NCBI GenBank assembly: GCA_023953905.1
Contig: JAMLJA010000005.1
Span: 186,001 to 250,000, forward strand
DNA from: Rhizobiaceae bacterium
GTDB lineage: Bacteria > Pseudomonadota > Alphaproteobacteria > Rhizobiales > Rhizobiaceae
Length of the DNA stretch: 64,000 nt
Direction: 5' to 3'
Shown: positions 26,363-35,359 of the stretch, one piece after another
Layout: each line of letters opens with the position of its first letter
Position numbering within the stretch: the stretch's first letter is position 1
The notes under the pieces: generated by a model
Seen by the model: only the letters and a program-made list of their open reading frames with translations
Told to the model about the DNA's origin: nothing
Database searches by the model: none
Made by a program: the position numbers and the translations under genes

Positions 26363-27433
26363 ATGTCCACGTTTGAACGCTATCTCACCATCTGGGTCGC
26401 ATTGTGCATTTTCGTCGGTATCGCGCTCGGCCATATTCTACCGGGCGTGTTCCAGACGATCGGCTCTGCCGAGATCGCCAGCGTCAACCTGCCGGTGGCG
26501 GTGCTGATCTGGCTGATGGTCATCCCCATGCTTCTGAAGATCGACTTCGCGGCATTGGGCGAGGTCGGACGACACTGGCGCGGCATCGCCGTAACTCTTT
26601 TCATAAACTGGGCGGTAAAACCGTTCTCGATGGCGCTGTTGGGGTGGCTGTTTATCGGCTGGCTGTTCCGGCCGTATCTGCCGGCAGATCAGATCGACAG
26701 CTACATAGCCGGCCTAATCATCCTCGCCGCCGCGCCGTGCACGGCCATGGTTTTCGTCTGGTCGAACCTGACCAGAGGCGAGCCGCATTTTACATTGAGC
26801 CAGGTTGCCCTCAACGATGCCATCATGGTCGTGGCCTTCGCGCCGATTGTCGGACTTCTGCTGGGCCTGTCAGCGATCACCGTACCATGGGGCACGCTGG
26901 TTCTCTCCGTCGTGCTCTATATCGTCATCCCTGTCATCATCGCGCAGATCATCCGTCGCCGAATACTGACTGGCGGCGGGCAGGCTGCGCTCGACAGGTT
27001 GCTCGCAAAACTCGGCCCCGCTTCGCTTGTGGCACTGCTGGCGACGCTGGTTCTGCTGTTTGGCTTTCAGGGGGAGCAAATCATCGCGCAGCCGATGATC
27101 ATCGGCCTGCTTGCCGTGCCGATCCTGATCCAGGTCTATCTCAATTCCGGCCTTGCCTATCTGCTCAACCGGATGGCTGGCGAGCAGCATTGCGTGGCCG
27201 GCCCCTCAGCCCTGATCGGCGCATCAAACTTCTTCGAACTGGCGGTTGCTGCCGCCATCAGCCTGTTCGGATTCCATTCCGGTGCCGCGCTCGCCACTGT
27301 CGTGGGCGTCCTGATTGAAGTGCCGGTGATGCTGTCGGTCGTCTGGATCGTAAACCGGTCCAAAGGCTGGTATGAGCGTGGCACGCCATCCAAGGCCCGG
27401 TTTGCATCCCGCGCGAGGTCTAGACGCGCCTAA
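26363..27433 (+). CDS. acr3: Arsenite efflux transporter, ACR3 family
   Basis: A 356-residue inner-membrane carrier with ten helices that expels As(OH)3 using the proton gradient. The conserved cysteine of the ACR3 family is in ILAAAPCTAMVFVWSNLT, and NDAIMVVAFAPIV and GASNFFELAVAAAISLFG are further signatures. It is the last gene of the ars operon, nine bases after the second arsC. The C-terminal tail is basic and low complexity. No arsH or arsA follows. Confidence 0.95.
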   Translation: MSTFERYLTIWVALCIFVGIALGHILPGVFQTIGSAEIASVNLPVAVLIWLMVIPMLLKIDFAALGEVGRHWRGIAVTLFINWAVKPFSMALLGWLFIGWLFRPYLPADQIDSYIAGLIILAAAPCTAMVFVWSNLTRGEPHFTLSQVALNDAIMVVAFAPIVGLLLGLSAITVPWGTLVLSVVLYIVIPVIIAQIIRRRILTGGGQAALDRLLAKLGPASLVALLATLVLLFGFQGEQIIAQPMIIGLLAVPILIQVYLNSGLAYLLNRMAGEQHCVAGPSALIGASNFFELAVAAAISLFGFHSGAALATVVGVLIEVPVMLSVVWIVNRSKGWYERGTPSKARFASRARSRRA

Positions 27434-27567
27434 AAGTGGACATTCGTTCAGGTTGCAGCGGACAGATCACATCCCGGAGCGGACCGCTGGACTGGATCAG
27501 CTTATCGATTTCCAGGCTGTCAGAATCGAGGGTACGCGCTATCTTTGGAAAGTTTGTTGCCGTTAAA

Positions 27568-28194
27568 ATGGGAACCATGAACGACTCCAACGAGACCACG
27601 ACCTCAGCACAAAGGCTTATGGCTATCCTAATGGCTGACATTGTTGGCTATTCACACCTCATGGGCGCGGATCAAAGCCGGACGATGACGACGCTGAGGC
27701 GACTGCGGGGCGCGCTTTTCAACCCTGTTGTGGATCTACACAGGGGCAACATCATCAAGAACTTGGGCGATGGCTGGCTTGTTGGATTTCCGTCGATTTC
27801 AGATGCCGTGTCATGTGCAATCGCCATCCAAACCGGGTTGATCGGCCATGAAACTATTCGACTGCGTATCGGCATTCACACCGGCGAAGTGATTTTCGAC
27901 GCCGACGATGCGTTTGGCGAAGGTATCAATGTCGCCGCGCGACTCGAGGCTCTGGCTGAACCCGGGCAGGTTCTGATTTCCGACACCGCGATGAACAGTC
28001 TGGACCAGAAAGCGGCGGCACAGTTCCACGGCGGTGCGGCTCGAAAGCTGAAGAACATCGCGCGTCCAATAGGTGTTTGGAGCTGGCCGCACACGACCGC
28101 GGCCAGACCGGCGAACGATACTGAAGCGCCTGCCCAGGAGCGCAGACCAGGCATCGCGGTTCTGGCATTTGACAACCTATCGCGCGACCCCTAG
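27568..28194 (+). CDS. Adenylate/guanylate cyclase domain, N-terminal fragment of an interrupted gene
   Basis: Encodes a class III nucleotide cyclase domain (residues about 12-190): RLMAILMADIVGYSHLM has the first metal Asp, NIIKNLGDGWLVGF the second, and IRLRIGIHTGEVI and FGEGINVAARLEALAEPGQ are the conserved strands. It ends at TAG 28192 just after AVLAFDNLSRDP, exactly where related proteins continue with a TolB-like and TPR region. That region is present in the same frame downstream, so this is half of one ancestral gene. ATG 27577 is an alternative start. Confidence 0.8.
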   Translation: MGTMNDSNETTTSAQRLMAILMADIVGYSHLMGADQSRTMTTLRRLRGALFNPVVDLHRGNIIKNLGDGWLVGFPSISDAVSCAIAIQTGLIGHETIRLRIGIHTGEVIFDADDAFGEGINVAARLEALAEPGQVLISDTAMNSLDQKAAAQFHGGAARKLKNIARPIGVWSWPHTTAARPANDTEAPAQERRPGIAVLAFDNLSRDP

Positions 28195-28239
28195 CAAGAT
28201 TAATTTTCTGACGGGATCACCGAAGACATCATCACCGAC

Positions 28240-29328
28240 TTGTCCAAAGTCGGCAGCCTGCTGGTCATTTCCCGAAACTCGAGCTTTGTTTACAAAGGAA
28301 AGACCCCGGATATCCGGCAGGTCGGGCGCGAGCTTGGCGTAAGCCACGTCCTCGAAGGATCGATCCGCCGCGTCAAGGACCAGATTCGCGTAAACGCCCA
28401 GTTGATAGATGCTCAAAGCGGCACACACCTATGGGCCGAGCGCTATGATCGCGAGATTTCGGATATCTTTGCCGTTCAGGATGAACTGACGCGCTGCATC
28501 GTGGCCGCGCTCCGTGTCAAGCTGACGGCGGCGGAACACAAGCGTATCGGTGCGGTGCCAACGAACAACCCAGAAGCGCACGACCTGTTTCTGAAAGGCC
28601 GCGAGGCGGTGCTGAGCAGCGCCAATACGAAAGAGATGTTCGAGTTGTCCTTAAGGTGCTTCAACCGCGCTATCGAGCTCGATCCGGATTATGCCGAACC
28701 TTATGCCGGTCTTGCGCATGCGTATACTCGAGAGTTTCAGAACAAGTGGCTGGGTATTCCGAACAGCCTCGAACATTCACAACGCTTCTTGGAAATGGCG
28801 CTGCAAAAGGACCCAGACATGCCCTACGCGCATTATCTGGACGCCATCAACAAGTTCTGGCGCGGCGAGCCGGAAGCCTCAAACGCCGCCATAGAGCGGG
28901 CTCTGACTTTGAACCCTAACTATGCGATGGCCATAGGGATGCGGGGGATCAATGCAGTCAACTCGGGCGCGCTGCTCGACGGGATTCCCGATCTTGAACG
29001 CGCTCTGCAGTTGGAGCCCCGCGTAGGACATCTTTATGTTCACTTCATGGGAATGGCGCACCTGCTGGCAAGAGACTTCGAGACAGCCGTAATCCGTTTC
29101 AAAGAGCGTATAGAAGCCTCGCCGGGAACCGATTTGAGCCGCGGCCTCATGATATCAGCACTTGGCCATCTTGGACGTGTGGATGAGGCCGAAGACGTTC
29201 GTCGCCAACTAAATGAAATCAATCCGGAATATTCGTTCATCAAACATGTCGAACGTCTTCCACTAAAGGACCCAGCCGCTCTGGACATGTTTTTGGAAGG
29301 ATACAGGAAAGCAGGTATCAAGGACTGA
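28240..29328 (+). CDS. TolB-like/TPR sensor region, C-terminal fragment of the interrupted cyclase gene
   Basis: A 362-residue open frame in the same frame as the cyclase fragment. It begins within the family segment DGITEDIITDLSKVGSLLVISRN, followed by VGRELGVSHVLEGSIRRV (the TolB/FlgO-like part) and several tetratricopeptide repeats (about residues 110-330). In intact relatives this forms one protein of about 580 residues with the cyclase. Only two stop codons (28192 and 28201) separate the halves; nothing else is broken. If translated, it would need reinitiation, for example at TTG 28240. It is otherwise a pseudogene part. Confidence 0.75.
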   Translation: MSKVGSLLVISRNSSFVYKGKTPDIRQVGRELGVSHVLEGSIRRVKDQIRVNAQLIDAQSGTHLWAERYDREISDIFAVQDELTRCIVAALRVKLTAAEHKRIGAVPTNNPEAHDLFLKGREAVLSSANTKEMFELSLRCFNRAIELDPDYAEPYAGLAHAYTREFQNKWLGIPNSLEHSQRFLEMALQKDPDMPYAHYLDAINKFWRGEPEASNAAIERALTLNPNYAMAIGMRGINAVNSGALLDGIPDLERALQLEPRVGHLYVHFMGMAHLLARDFETAVIRFKERIEASPGTDLSRGLMISALGHLGRVDEAEDVRRQLNEINPEYSFIKHVERLPLKDPAALDMFLEGYRKAGIKD

Positions 29329-29654
29329 ACTTCGCGAGATCTTGCGTATGTTGCTTCCAATCTATCCATGCGTATTGAGTAAATCCGGACGGCAGTTTTG
29401 TCCGCTACCCGGTCATTTGCAACGGTTATTGTGACCGTTCGCCTTGGCCGGTTGGATGCTGAAGCATCCGCCTTGCCTCGATGTCTTCAACGTCCACTTC
29501 CTCCCCGGCCGGCAGAGACCGCGCTCGGTCCTTGCTCTCATTTGGGGATCCGCCCCGGAGCCGTCGATCTCCGTCCCGTGGCCGTCGAGGGCGCTCGCGT
29601 CAAGCGCCCAATCTCCGAAGGTCGGATGGCCCGGCCAACGCCCTTTGAAACAAA
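29329..29654. other. Intergenic region between the cyclase remnant and tRNA-Ser
   Basis: About 325 bases without a supported gene. Open frames crossing it have arginine/serine-rich, non-conserved translations. No repeat of the tRNA end or integrase remnant was seen. Confidence 0.45.
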
Positions 29655-29680
29655 AAGAAAAAAGGCCCCAATCGGGGCTC
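29655..29680 (-). terminator. Rho-independent terminator of tRNA-Ser
   Basis: On the minus strand GCCCC-GATT-GGGGC is followed by C and TTTTTT. The stem and T run lie about 25 bases past the tRNA 3' end and fit an intrinsic terminator. Confidence 0.8.
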
Positions 29681-29704
29681 TTGGATGGATTCAGCATTTG
29701 AGAG

Positions 29705-29794
29705 TGGCGGAGGGAGTGGGATTCGAACCCACGGTGAACTCGCGCCCACGCCGGTTTTCAAGACCGGTGCCTTAAACCGCTCGGCCATCCCTCC
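29705..29794 (-). tRNA. tRNA-Ser (anticodon TGA)
   Basis: A 90-base class II tRNA on the minus strand, from GGAGGGATGG (acceptor, 29794) to the encoded CCA (29705-29707). The anticodon stem-loop reads ACCGGTCTTGAAAACCGG with anticodon TGA. A long variable arm and the T-loop GGTTCGAATCC are present. The acceptor arms pair (GGAGGGA / TCCCTCC). It decodes UCN serine codons. Confidence 0.97.
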
Positions 29795-29961
29795 ACGGTG
29801 ATTGTTCCAATCACCTGCAGATGTCACGCCCACTCGTCCCATGCTCGATCAGGGCGCGTTGGGTCCTGTATTGTAATTGAAGCGACGATGTCAACGACAT
29901 CGGCACGCGCTGTTGCATCTTCGCGATCGAACTCACCAACGGCGGGATCGCGGCCCGAGGG

Positions 29962-31176
29962 TCAAGGCCCCGAAAACTGGACGGGCGTGTCTTTTGCTTT
30001 CACGTCCCGAGGTGGCCCTGCGCCTGCATTCTTGAGAATTGAGTAGCCATAGGTGTCTGCGTAGAACTGCCATTTTTCGGCAATGCGACTAACGAACTCA
30101 GGAGAAAGTTCGCGAAATTGATTCGTTTTGTACCCTTTGATGCCTGCGGTGAATTCTTCCAGAGCGGGCCGCGCGTTTTCGAATCCGCCGAGGCCGAGTT
30201 CTGCATACACGCGCTCCATCTCCGCGAGTGGATCGGCGACAAGCTCCTCGTAGCGGATCTCGCAAATATTGCCGGCCGGGATAAGCTCCCGATCCATCTC
30301 AAACCGCCGATACATATCAACCAGCGTCTGAAGCACATGCGCTTCCAGCCCGGCATAGTTCGGAACCTGCAGGCCCTGCGTCGCATACAAAGTCGTCCAC
30401 AAGTGAAGGGTCGAGGAAAACACTGTGCAAGGATCGCGCACAATGTGCACAAACTTGGCGTCAGGAAACATCTCGAGCAACACTTTCACGCGGGCGGTGT
30501 GCGGTGGAGACTTCAGCACGATCCGGCGGCCGCGCTTGGAGCGAAAGCCTATTTCGCAGAGAAACCGCTTGAAGGTCCGCTTCCATTTCCGGAGCGCTTC
30601 TGGCGAGACATGTTCCAGCGTCAAAAATTCCTGATCCTGAGGCGGCTCGTTTGGAAATGCCATCGTGAGATAGGGCGATGGCAGTCCGAGATTGCAGAGC
30701 GCGAACTCATCCTCCTGCGGTCGCAGCCACCCCACGGGCATGTTGTCCATGGGCCGCCGGGCGGGCAGCAGAAAACGCAGAAGCCAAACGGCGGAGATGC
30801 GCGAGATGATAAAATGGCCAGGCGCGAAGCACTCGTAGGTGGTCGGCGCGGTATGGCGGGGATCCTGAACCAACAACTCGTGTAGAAGAGTTGTGCCGGT
30901 CCGCCAATGACCCAGCACGAACAGTGGCGGGTTATCGAGTTCAGGCTTTACTTGCCATCCCACCATCAGCCACTGCTCGATGCGCGTCATCGAGTGAAAC
31001 AGGCTGGCCGCCGTCACCCAGAGCAAGACATGCCAACGACGCCATCCGATCCGAAAGCGGTTTTTTGCAAGCAATCTAAACCAGGCAGTGATTCCCATTC
31101 CCGCCCAGAAAAGGGGCATGGGATCGCGCTTGACTGGAGATGGTGGAGAGGACGGACGATCTTCTTGCTGATGCAT
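29962..31176 (-). CDS. Sulfotransferase family protein
   Basis: A 404-residue protein with the PAPS-binding folds of sulfotransferases. The 5'-phosphosulfate loop is LGHWRTGTTLLHELL (about residue 90), and the 3'-phosphate motif is VHIVRDPCTVFSSTLHLW (about 245). A hydrophobic stretch near residues 50-60 may associate with the membrane. The family transfers sulfate from PAPS to hydroxyl or amino groups, often on lipids or glycans; bacterial substrates are mostly unknown. It stands alone on the minus strand between tRNA-Ser and the F420 island. Confidence 0.86.
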   Translation of the reverse strand: MHQQEDRPSSPPSPVKRDPMPLFWAGMGITAWFRLLAKNRFRIGWRRWHVLLWVTAASLFHSMTRIEQWLMVGWQVKPELDNPPLFVLGHWRTGTTLLHELLVQDPRHTAPTTYECFAPGHFIISRISAVWLLRFLLPARRPMDNMPVGWLRPQEDEFALCNLGLPSPYLTMAFPNEPPQDQEFLTLEHVSPEALRKWKRTFKRFLCEIGFRSKRGRRIVLKSPPHTARVKVLLEMFPDAKFVHIVRDPCTVFSSTLHLWTTLYATQGLQVPNYAGLEAHVLQTLVDMYRRFEMDRELIPAGNICEIRYEELVADPLAEMERVYAELGLGGFENARPALEEFTAGIKGYKTNQFRELSPEFVSRIAEKWQFYADTYGYSILKNAGAGPPRDVKAKDTPVQFSGP

Positions 31177-31536
31177 GCTTCGGCTTTATTTCGACATGGG
31201 GAAAGGGGACTCCCGCAGACGTCGGCCAACAATCCTCACGAGACCCGGCGCCGCGAGGCAATATGGCACGTCACCAGAGAGTGGTCCCGGCGCCATTGAA
31301 GGACATAAGCTCTCGACCGCCTCCGACAACTCACGACTTGAGCGATGCATTCGAAGTCTGAGTTCGAGTTGACAAAACGTGTATCTTGAACCGCGAGAAT
31401 TCCAACCGGAGCGACCCCATTTGCATCATTCATGTATCCGAATTAATCCTGATGCGATCGCCCGGGCAACTTGTCATGAGCGATTAGCGGCAACCCCGTT
31501 CCACTTGTGCGGCCTAGAGACGGCAGGGAGATTTTG
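31177..31536. other. Intergenic region upstream of the first LLM oxidoreductase
   Basis: About 360 bases between divergent genes with no supported coding sequence. A TTGACA at 31369-31374 could be a -35 box, but no good -10 follows at the right distance. The region should hold the rightward promoter for the two LLM genes. No inverted repeat was recognised. Confidence 0.4.
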
Positions 31537-32544
31537 GTGACACTGAAAATTGGCTATAAGGCTTCCGCCGAACAGTTCAGTCCGCGCGATTTGCTGGAGT
31601 TCGCGGTTCAGGCTGAGGCCGCCGGGTTCGACTCTGCCTTCATCAGCGATCATTTCCAGCCATGGCGCCACACTGGTGGTCACGCGCCCTTCGCCATGTC
31701 GTGGATGGGCGCACTCGGCGCCAGCACATCGCGGATTCAGATCGGCACGAGCGTGCTGACGCCTACATTCCGTTATCACCCGTCGATCGTCGCGCAGGCA
31801 TTCGGAACTCTCGGTTCACTGTTCCCGGGTCGCATCATCATGGGGATCGGAACAGGCGAATCTCTCAATGAAGTCCCCGCCACTCGCACGGACTGGCCCG
31901 AACTCAAGGAACGCTTCGCGCGGCTTCGGGAGGCGGTTGATCTGATGCGTCGGCTCTTCAGTGAGGAGCGGGTCACATATGACGGAACATTCTACCGGAC
32001 GGAAAACGCAACGATTTACGATCGACCCGAAAACCCCGTGCCGATCTACGTTGCAGGCGCCGGGCCGATGATCGCAAAATATGCCGGCCGCGTTGCCGAC
32101 GGCTTCATCTGCACCAGCGGCAAGGCACCGGAACTCTATAGCGAAACGCTGTTGCCGAATGTCGACGCCGGCCTTGAAGTCGCTGAAAGGGCGCCGGATT
32201 CGATTGATCGGATGATAGAAATGAAGGTGTCCTTCGATACTGATCGCGACAAGGCGCTGCAGGACACACGCTTCTGGGCAGCGCTTTCCCTGTCACCCGA
32301 GGAAAAGATGTCGGTCGAAGATCCTCTCGAAATGCAAAAGCTCGCCGACGAATTGCCGATCGAACGCGCCGCGAAGCGCTGGATCGTCAGCAACGACCCC
32401 GACGAGATGGTCGAGCGCATAAGACCTTATGTCGATCTTGGCTTCCGTCATCTTGTGTTCCATGCTCCCGGATCCGACCAGACACGCTTCCTGAAGCTGT
32501 TTTCGGAGCAGGTGGTACCCAAACTGAAGAAAACGTTCGGCTGA
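31537..32544 (+). CDS. LLM-class F420-dependent oxidoreductase, glucose-6-phosphate dehydrogenase-like (Fgd family)
   Basis: A 335-residue luciferase-like TIM barrel. [32 protein letters not shown] and [17 protein letters not shown] closely match F420-dependent glucose-6-phosphate dehydrogenase and the TIGR03557 relatives, where these residues bind F420 and shape the active site. It is therefore likely to use F420, either to generate F420H2 or to act on the island substrate. The start GTG 31537 has AGGGAG upstream. The next LLM gene follows after 16 bases. Such proteins are common in actinobacteria and rarer in proteobacteria. Confidence 0.86.
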   Translation: MTLKIGYKASAEQFSPRDLLEFAVQAEAAGFDSAFISDHFQPWRHTGGHAPFAMSWMGALGASTSRIQIGTSVLTPTFRYHPSIVAQAFGTLGSLFPGRIIMGIGTGESLNEVPATRTDWPELKERFARLREAVDLMRRLFSEERVTYDGTFYRTENATIYDRPENPVPIYVAGAGPMIAKYAGRVADGFICTSGKAPELYSETLLPNVDAGLEVAERAPDSIDRMIEMKVSFDTDRDKALQDTRFWAALSLSPEEKMSVEDPLEMQKLADELPIERAAKRWIVSNDPDEMVERIRPYVDLGFRHLVFHAPGSDQTRFLKLFSEQVVPKLKKTFG

Positions 32545-32560
32545 GCGCCAATCATACGGA

Positions 32561-33577
32561 GTGACGACATTGGAATTCGCAATCACGTTCAAGGGTTTCG
32601 TCGATGCCGAGCGGGCGAGATACCTGGTGCGCATGGCAGAGTTCGCAGGCTTCAAATACTGCTGGTTCTACGATTCTCACATCCTTTGGCGCGACTGCTA
32701 TGCCGCGATCGCCATGTGCATGGAACACACCAAGGAGATGCGGTTCGGTCCGCTTGTTACCAATCCGGACGTGCGTGACTGGTCGGTCGCTGCTTCGATC
32801 TTCGGATCGTTGTCGAAGCAAAGCGGTGGACGCTTCGACCTTGCGGTTGGGCGCGGAGATTCATCGCGCCGTGTCATGGGGCTAAAGCCGGCGACGCTGG
32901 CGCGCGTGGCCGAATTCATCGACAAGACAAAGGCGATGGTGCGTGGAGAAGAGGTGGTTTACGGAGAATCCCCCGAGCCCGTAAAGTTCCCTTGGGCGGT
33001 CGGCCACGACATGCCTGCCTGGATCGCCGCTTACGGCCCGCTAGCCCTGAAGACGGCGGGAAAGCACTCCGATGGTGTCGTCCTGCAGATCGCCGAGCCC
33101 GGTCTGTGCAAGTGGTTCACGGACCAATGTATCGCGGCCGGCAAGGCTGAGGGCAAGGACATGTCGGGCTTCCGTTCAATGGCCGCCGCACCCGCCTATT
33201 TCGGCGACAAGGCACAGGCCGTCGAAGCGACGAAGTGGTTTCCCGCGATGGTCGGCAACCATGTCGCTGATATCGTCGAGAAATACGGCAAGGATTCGGG
33301 CCTCGTACCGGACGCGCTCACCGACTACATCGAAAGGCGGCGGGGGTACGATTATTCGAAGCACGGCCAGAGCGATAATCCGTATCTCGACTTCATTACG
33401 CCTGATGTCGTCGAGAGCTTCTGCGTGCTCGGCGAACCCGCAGACCACATCGCCAAGATCAGGAAACTGGAAGAGGCGGGCGTTACGCAGTTCAACATCT
33501 ATCTGGACAGCGGCCAGGAAGAAGAGATCATTGCCGGCTATGGGCGGGATGTGATCCCGGCGTTCTCAAGTCACTGA
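32561..33577 (+). CDS. LLM-class F420-type oxidoreductase (TIGR03842-like)
   Basis: A 338-residue luciferase-like protein. LEFAITFKGFVDAERARYLVRMAEFAGF, YCWFYDSHILWRDCYAAIA and GRFDLAVGRGDSSRRVMGL resemble the F420-dependent CPS_4043 subgroup, related to methylenetetrahydromethanopterin reductase. FMN cannot be excluded as the cofactor without structural comparison. It lies 16 bases after the Fgd-like gene, probably in one operon. GTG 32561 is used here; TTG 32570 has a better placed GGAG and may be the true start. Confidence 0.82.
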   Translation: MTTLEFAITFKGFVDAERARYLVRMAEFAGFKYCWFYDSHILWRDCYAAIAMCMEHTKEMRFGPLVTNPDVRDWSVAASIFGSLSKQSGGRFDLAVGRGDSSRRVMGLKPATLARVAEFIDKTKAMVRGEEVVYGESPEPVKFPWAVGHDMPAWIAAYGPLALKTAGKHSDGVVLQIAEPGLCKWFTDQCIAAGKAEGKDMSGFRSMAAAPAYFGDKAQAVEATKWFPAMVGNHVADIVEKYGKDSGLVPDALTDYIERRRGYDYSKHGQSDNPYLDFITPDVVESFCVLGEPADHIAKIRKLEEAGVTQFNIYLDSGQEEEIIAGYGRDVIPAFSSH

Positions 33578-33608
33578 CTTGGCTGGCAAATGAACTGGCT
33601 GGCTAGCG

Positions 33609-33632
33609 CCCGCGCTGATATGCGAGCGCGGG
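33609..33632. terminator. Stem-loop between convergent LLM and lrp/asnC genes
   Basis: A perfect 8-base-pair GC-rich stem CCCGCGCT / AGCGCGGG with an 8-base loop in the 88-base convergent gap. There is no T tract, so it is only a possible bidirectional terminator. Confidence 0.4.
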
Positions 33633-33665
33633 AACACGCCGCCAAGGGCTGACTTGAAGTAAGGT

Positions 33666-34169
33666 CTACTTCTTCTCCTCATAGTCGAGGAGTTCGGCGA
33701 GTGGATAACCCTCGTAGCGCTTCACGACCTTCGTGACGACATAGGTGAAGTAGACTGAGATGCCAATCTCGCGTGAAAGCAGATCATCCATGATGTCCTG
33801 ATAGTGGCTGATGCTTAGCGCGACAATCTGGAGGATGTAGTCTATTCCGCCGCCAACGGCATGACACACCACGATTTCGGGTATGTTCTTCACCGCTTGC
33901 TCGAAACGGGTGAAATGCGCCTGCGTATGGTACTGCAAGGTCAGCGTCGTGAAGATGGATTCCGATTTGACGAGGCGCGCAAGGTCGATTTCGGCATAGT
34001 AGCCGCGAACAAATCCCGAGCGCTCGAGCTTTTGCAGGCGATCCCAGCAGGACGAGAGTGAAAGGCCTATTGCAGAGGCAAGTTCGACCTTCTTTGTCCT
34101 GCCATTCTTTTGGAGAAGTGACAGGATGCGTACGTCCGTGGCGTCAAGCTTGGGGCCCAGCATCTGCAT
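33666..34169 (-). CDS. Lrp/AsnC family regulator (DoeX-like)
   Basis: A 167-residue regulator. The N-terminal helix-turn-helix reads LDATDVRILSLLQKNGRTKKVELASAIGLSLSSCWDRLQKLERSGFV; the C-terminal RAM domain (about 75-150) includes VVCHAVGGGIDYILQIVA and ISVYFTYVVTKVVK. It resembles DoeX, the ectoine-degradation regulator, more than Lrp itself. The RAM domain usually binds an amino acid-like effector. It follows the P1 peptidase gene with a 26-base overlap, at the end of a minus-strand catabolic operon, and is the best candidate local regulator. Confidence 0.88.
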   Translation of the reverse strand: MQMLGPKLDATDVRILSLLQKNGRTKKVELASAIGLSLSSCWDRLQKLERSGFVRGYYAEIDLARLVKSESIFTTLTLQYHTQAHFTRFEQAVKNIPEIVVCHAVGGGIDYILQIVALSISHYQDIMDDLLSREIGISVYFTYVVTKVVKRYEGYPLAELLDYEEKK

Positions 34170-35304
34170 CTCCCTGCGTCACCACTCGGCCGAAAGTTGA
34201 TTGCAGCCAGTCATGGGGCAGGGCAGGGACAAAGTTTCCGTCGCGCCCAGTCATGTCGGAATTGGCGACAAGAGAATTGAGAATCGCCTCCTCCACGCAC
34301 TGCACCACCGCATCGAAGAACGCATCGATGTCGCAGTCGGGTATGTAGCTGGCCTGTGCCAAACGGCCTCCGGTCGCTGCGGCAGCTTCCTCATTTGCCG
34401 TTGAGAACGCGAGGAAAATGTCGCCTGAACTATGATAGCCAATACCGCCCGTCCACGCCACGCCAAGCGGAATGCGGCGCGCCAGACGCTTGAGCTGGTG
34501 CGGAAGCAGAGGCGCGTCGGTCGCGACAATGGCGATGATAGAACCTTTTTCCTTGCGAGGCGTGTTCTCCACCATTCGCGGTGAGAGGAGCTCGGGACCG
34601 ACGCGTTGTCCACGGATCGTCAGATTGCGTCGAGGACCGTAGTTGGCCTGCACGAAACTTCCAAGAGTGTAGGTACTGTCGCGCCACGAAATGACGCGCG
34701 AAGCTGTTCCAGAGCCGGCTTTGAACTCGAATGCGATCATGCCGGTGCCGCCACCAACGCTGCCTTCGTCGATCGGGCCTTCTGTAGCGGACTCAATTGC
34801 CGCCTTGACATCAGATACCGTCACGTGATGCCCGTTGATATCGTTGAGAAAGCCATCATACGTCTCAGCTGCGACAGGCAGGCCCCAACTGTCTTCAAGT
34901 GCTTCCAGTGCGCGCTCGCCCATCCAGCGGACGGTCGCGTCGCGCGTCACACCGCACGAATGCGTGTTGGTGATGGTGATAGGGAGATTGAAGGCGCCGA
35001 TTTCCTCGATGATATGCGAGCCCGTCATCTCGCCATTGCCGTTGGCGCTGAAGAGACCGGCGAAGACAGGCATTGCGAGCTTGTCCCTGGCACGCGGCAG
35101 GATGGCGGTTACACCTGTGCGGATCGGCCCCTGACCAACCACAAGAGGACCATCACCGGAAACCAGCGTGGAATAGCCGACGGCCACTCCGGGCACGTCG
35201 GTGATGGAATTGTTTGGCCCTGCCACACCATCAAACTCGATACCGAAGGCCCGGGCGCGCGGCAGGCCGGAAGGCGTTTGGAGATGGGTGTTTGGAATTG
35301 TCAT
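34144..35304 (-). CDS. P1 family peptidase (DmpA / S58 beta-aminopeptidase family)
   Basis: A 386-residue N-terminal nucleophile hydrolase of the DmpA/BapA family, which releases N-terminal D-, L- or beta-amino acids from small amides and peptides after autocleavage at a Gly/Thr-Ser region. GPNNSITDVPGVAVGYSTLV, ITNTHSCGVTRDATVRW and GSVGGGTGMIAFEFKAGSGT with the following ASR are family signatures; the serine just after that stretch is the likely nucleophile. No signal peptide is seen, so it should act in the cytoplasm on an imported compound. It lies between the deacetylase and the regulator genes. Confidence 0.88.
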   Translation of the reverse strand: MTIPNTHLQTPSGLPRARAFGIEFDGVAGPNNSITDVPGVAVGYSTLVSGDGPLVVGQGPIRTGVTAILPRARDKLAMPVFAGLFSANGNGEMTGSHIIEEIGAFNLPITITNTHSCGVTRDATVRWMGERALEALEDSWGLPVAAETYDGFLNDINGHHVTVSDVKAAIESATEGPIDEGSVGGGTGMIAFEFKAGSGTASRVISWRDSTYTLGSFVQANYGPRRNLTIRGQRVGPELLSPRMVENTPRKEKGSIIAIVATDAPLLPHQLKRLARRIPLGVAWTGGIGYHSSGDIFLAFSTANEEAAAATGGRLAQASYIPDCDIDAFFDAVVQCVEEAILNSLVANSDMTGRDGNFVPALPHDWLQSTFGRVVTQGDADAGPQA

Positions 35305-35359
35305 GTGCTTTGCGGACTTTCGATCGTTGGGAGCAACTCAAAGAGCCAAGCTTCAGCCG

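Noticed and set aside
28192..28203. Programmed readthrough or recoding of the stops in the cyclase gene
   Set aside because: Two different stops (TAG then TAA) three codons apart, with no recoding structure or machinery evident, make nonsense mutation simpler.
29398..29775. 125-codon plus-strand open frame ending GVGFEPTVNSRPRRFSRPVP
   Set aside because: The tail is the well-known spurious translation of the antisense of a tRNA-Ser gene.
29705..29794. tRNA-Ser as an integrative element attachment site
   Set aside because: No integrase, no repeated tRNA 3' end, and the accessory block is on the 5' side of the tRNA.
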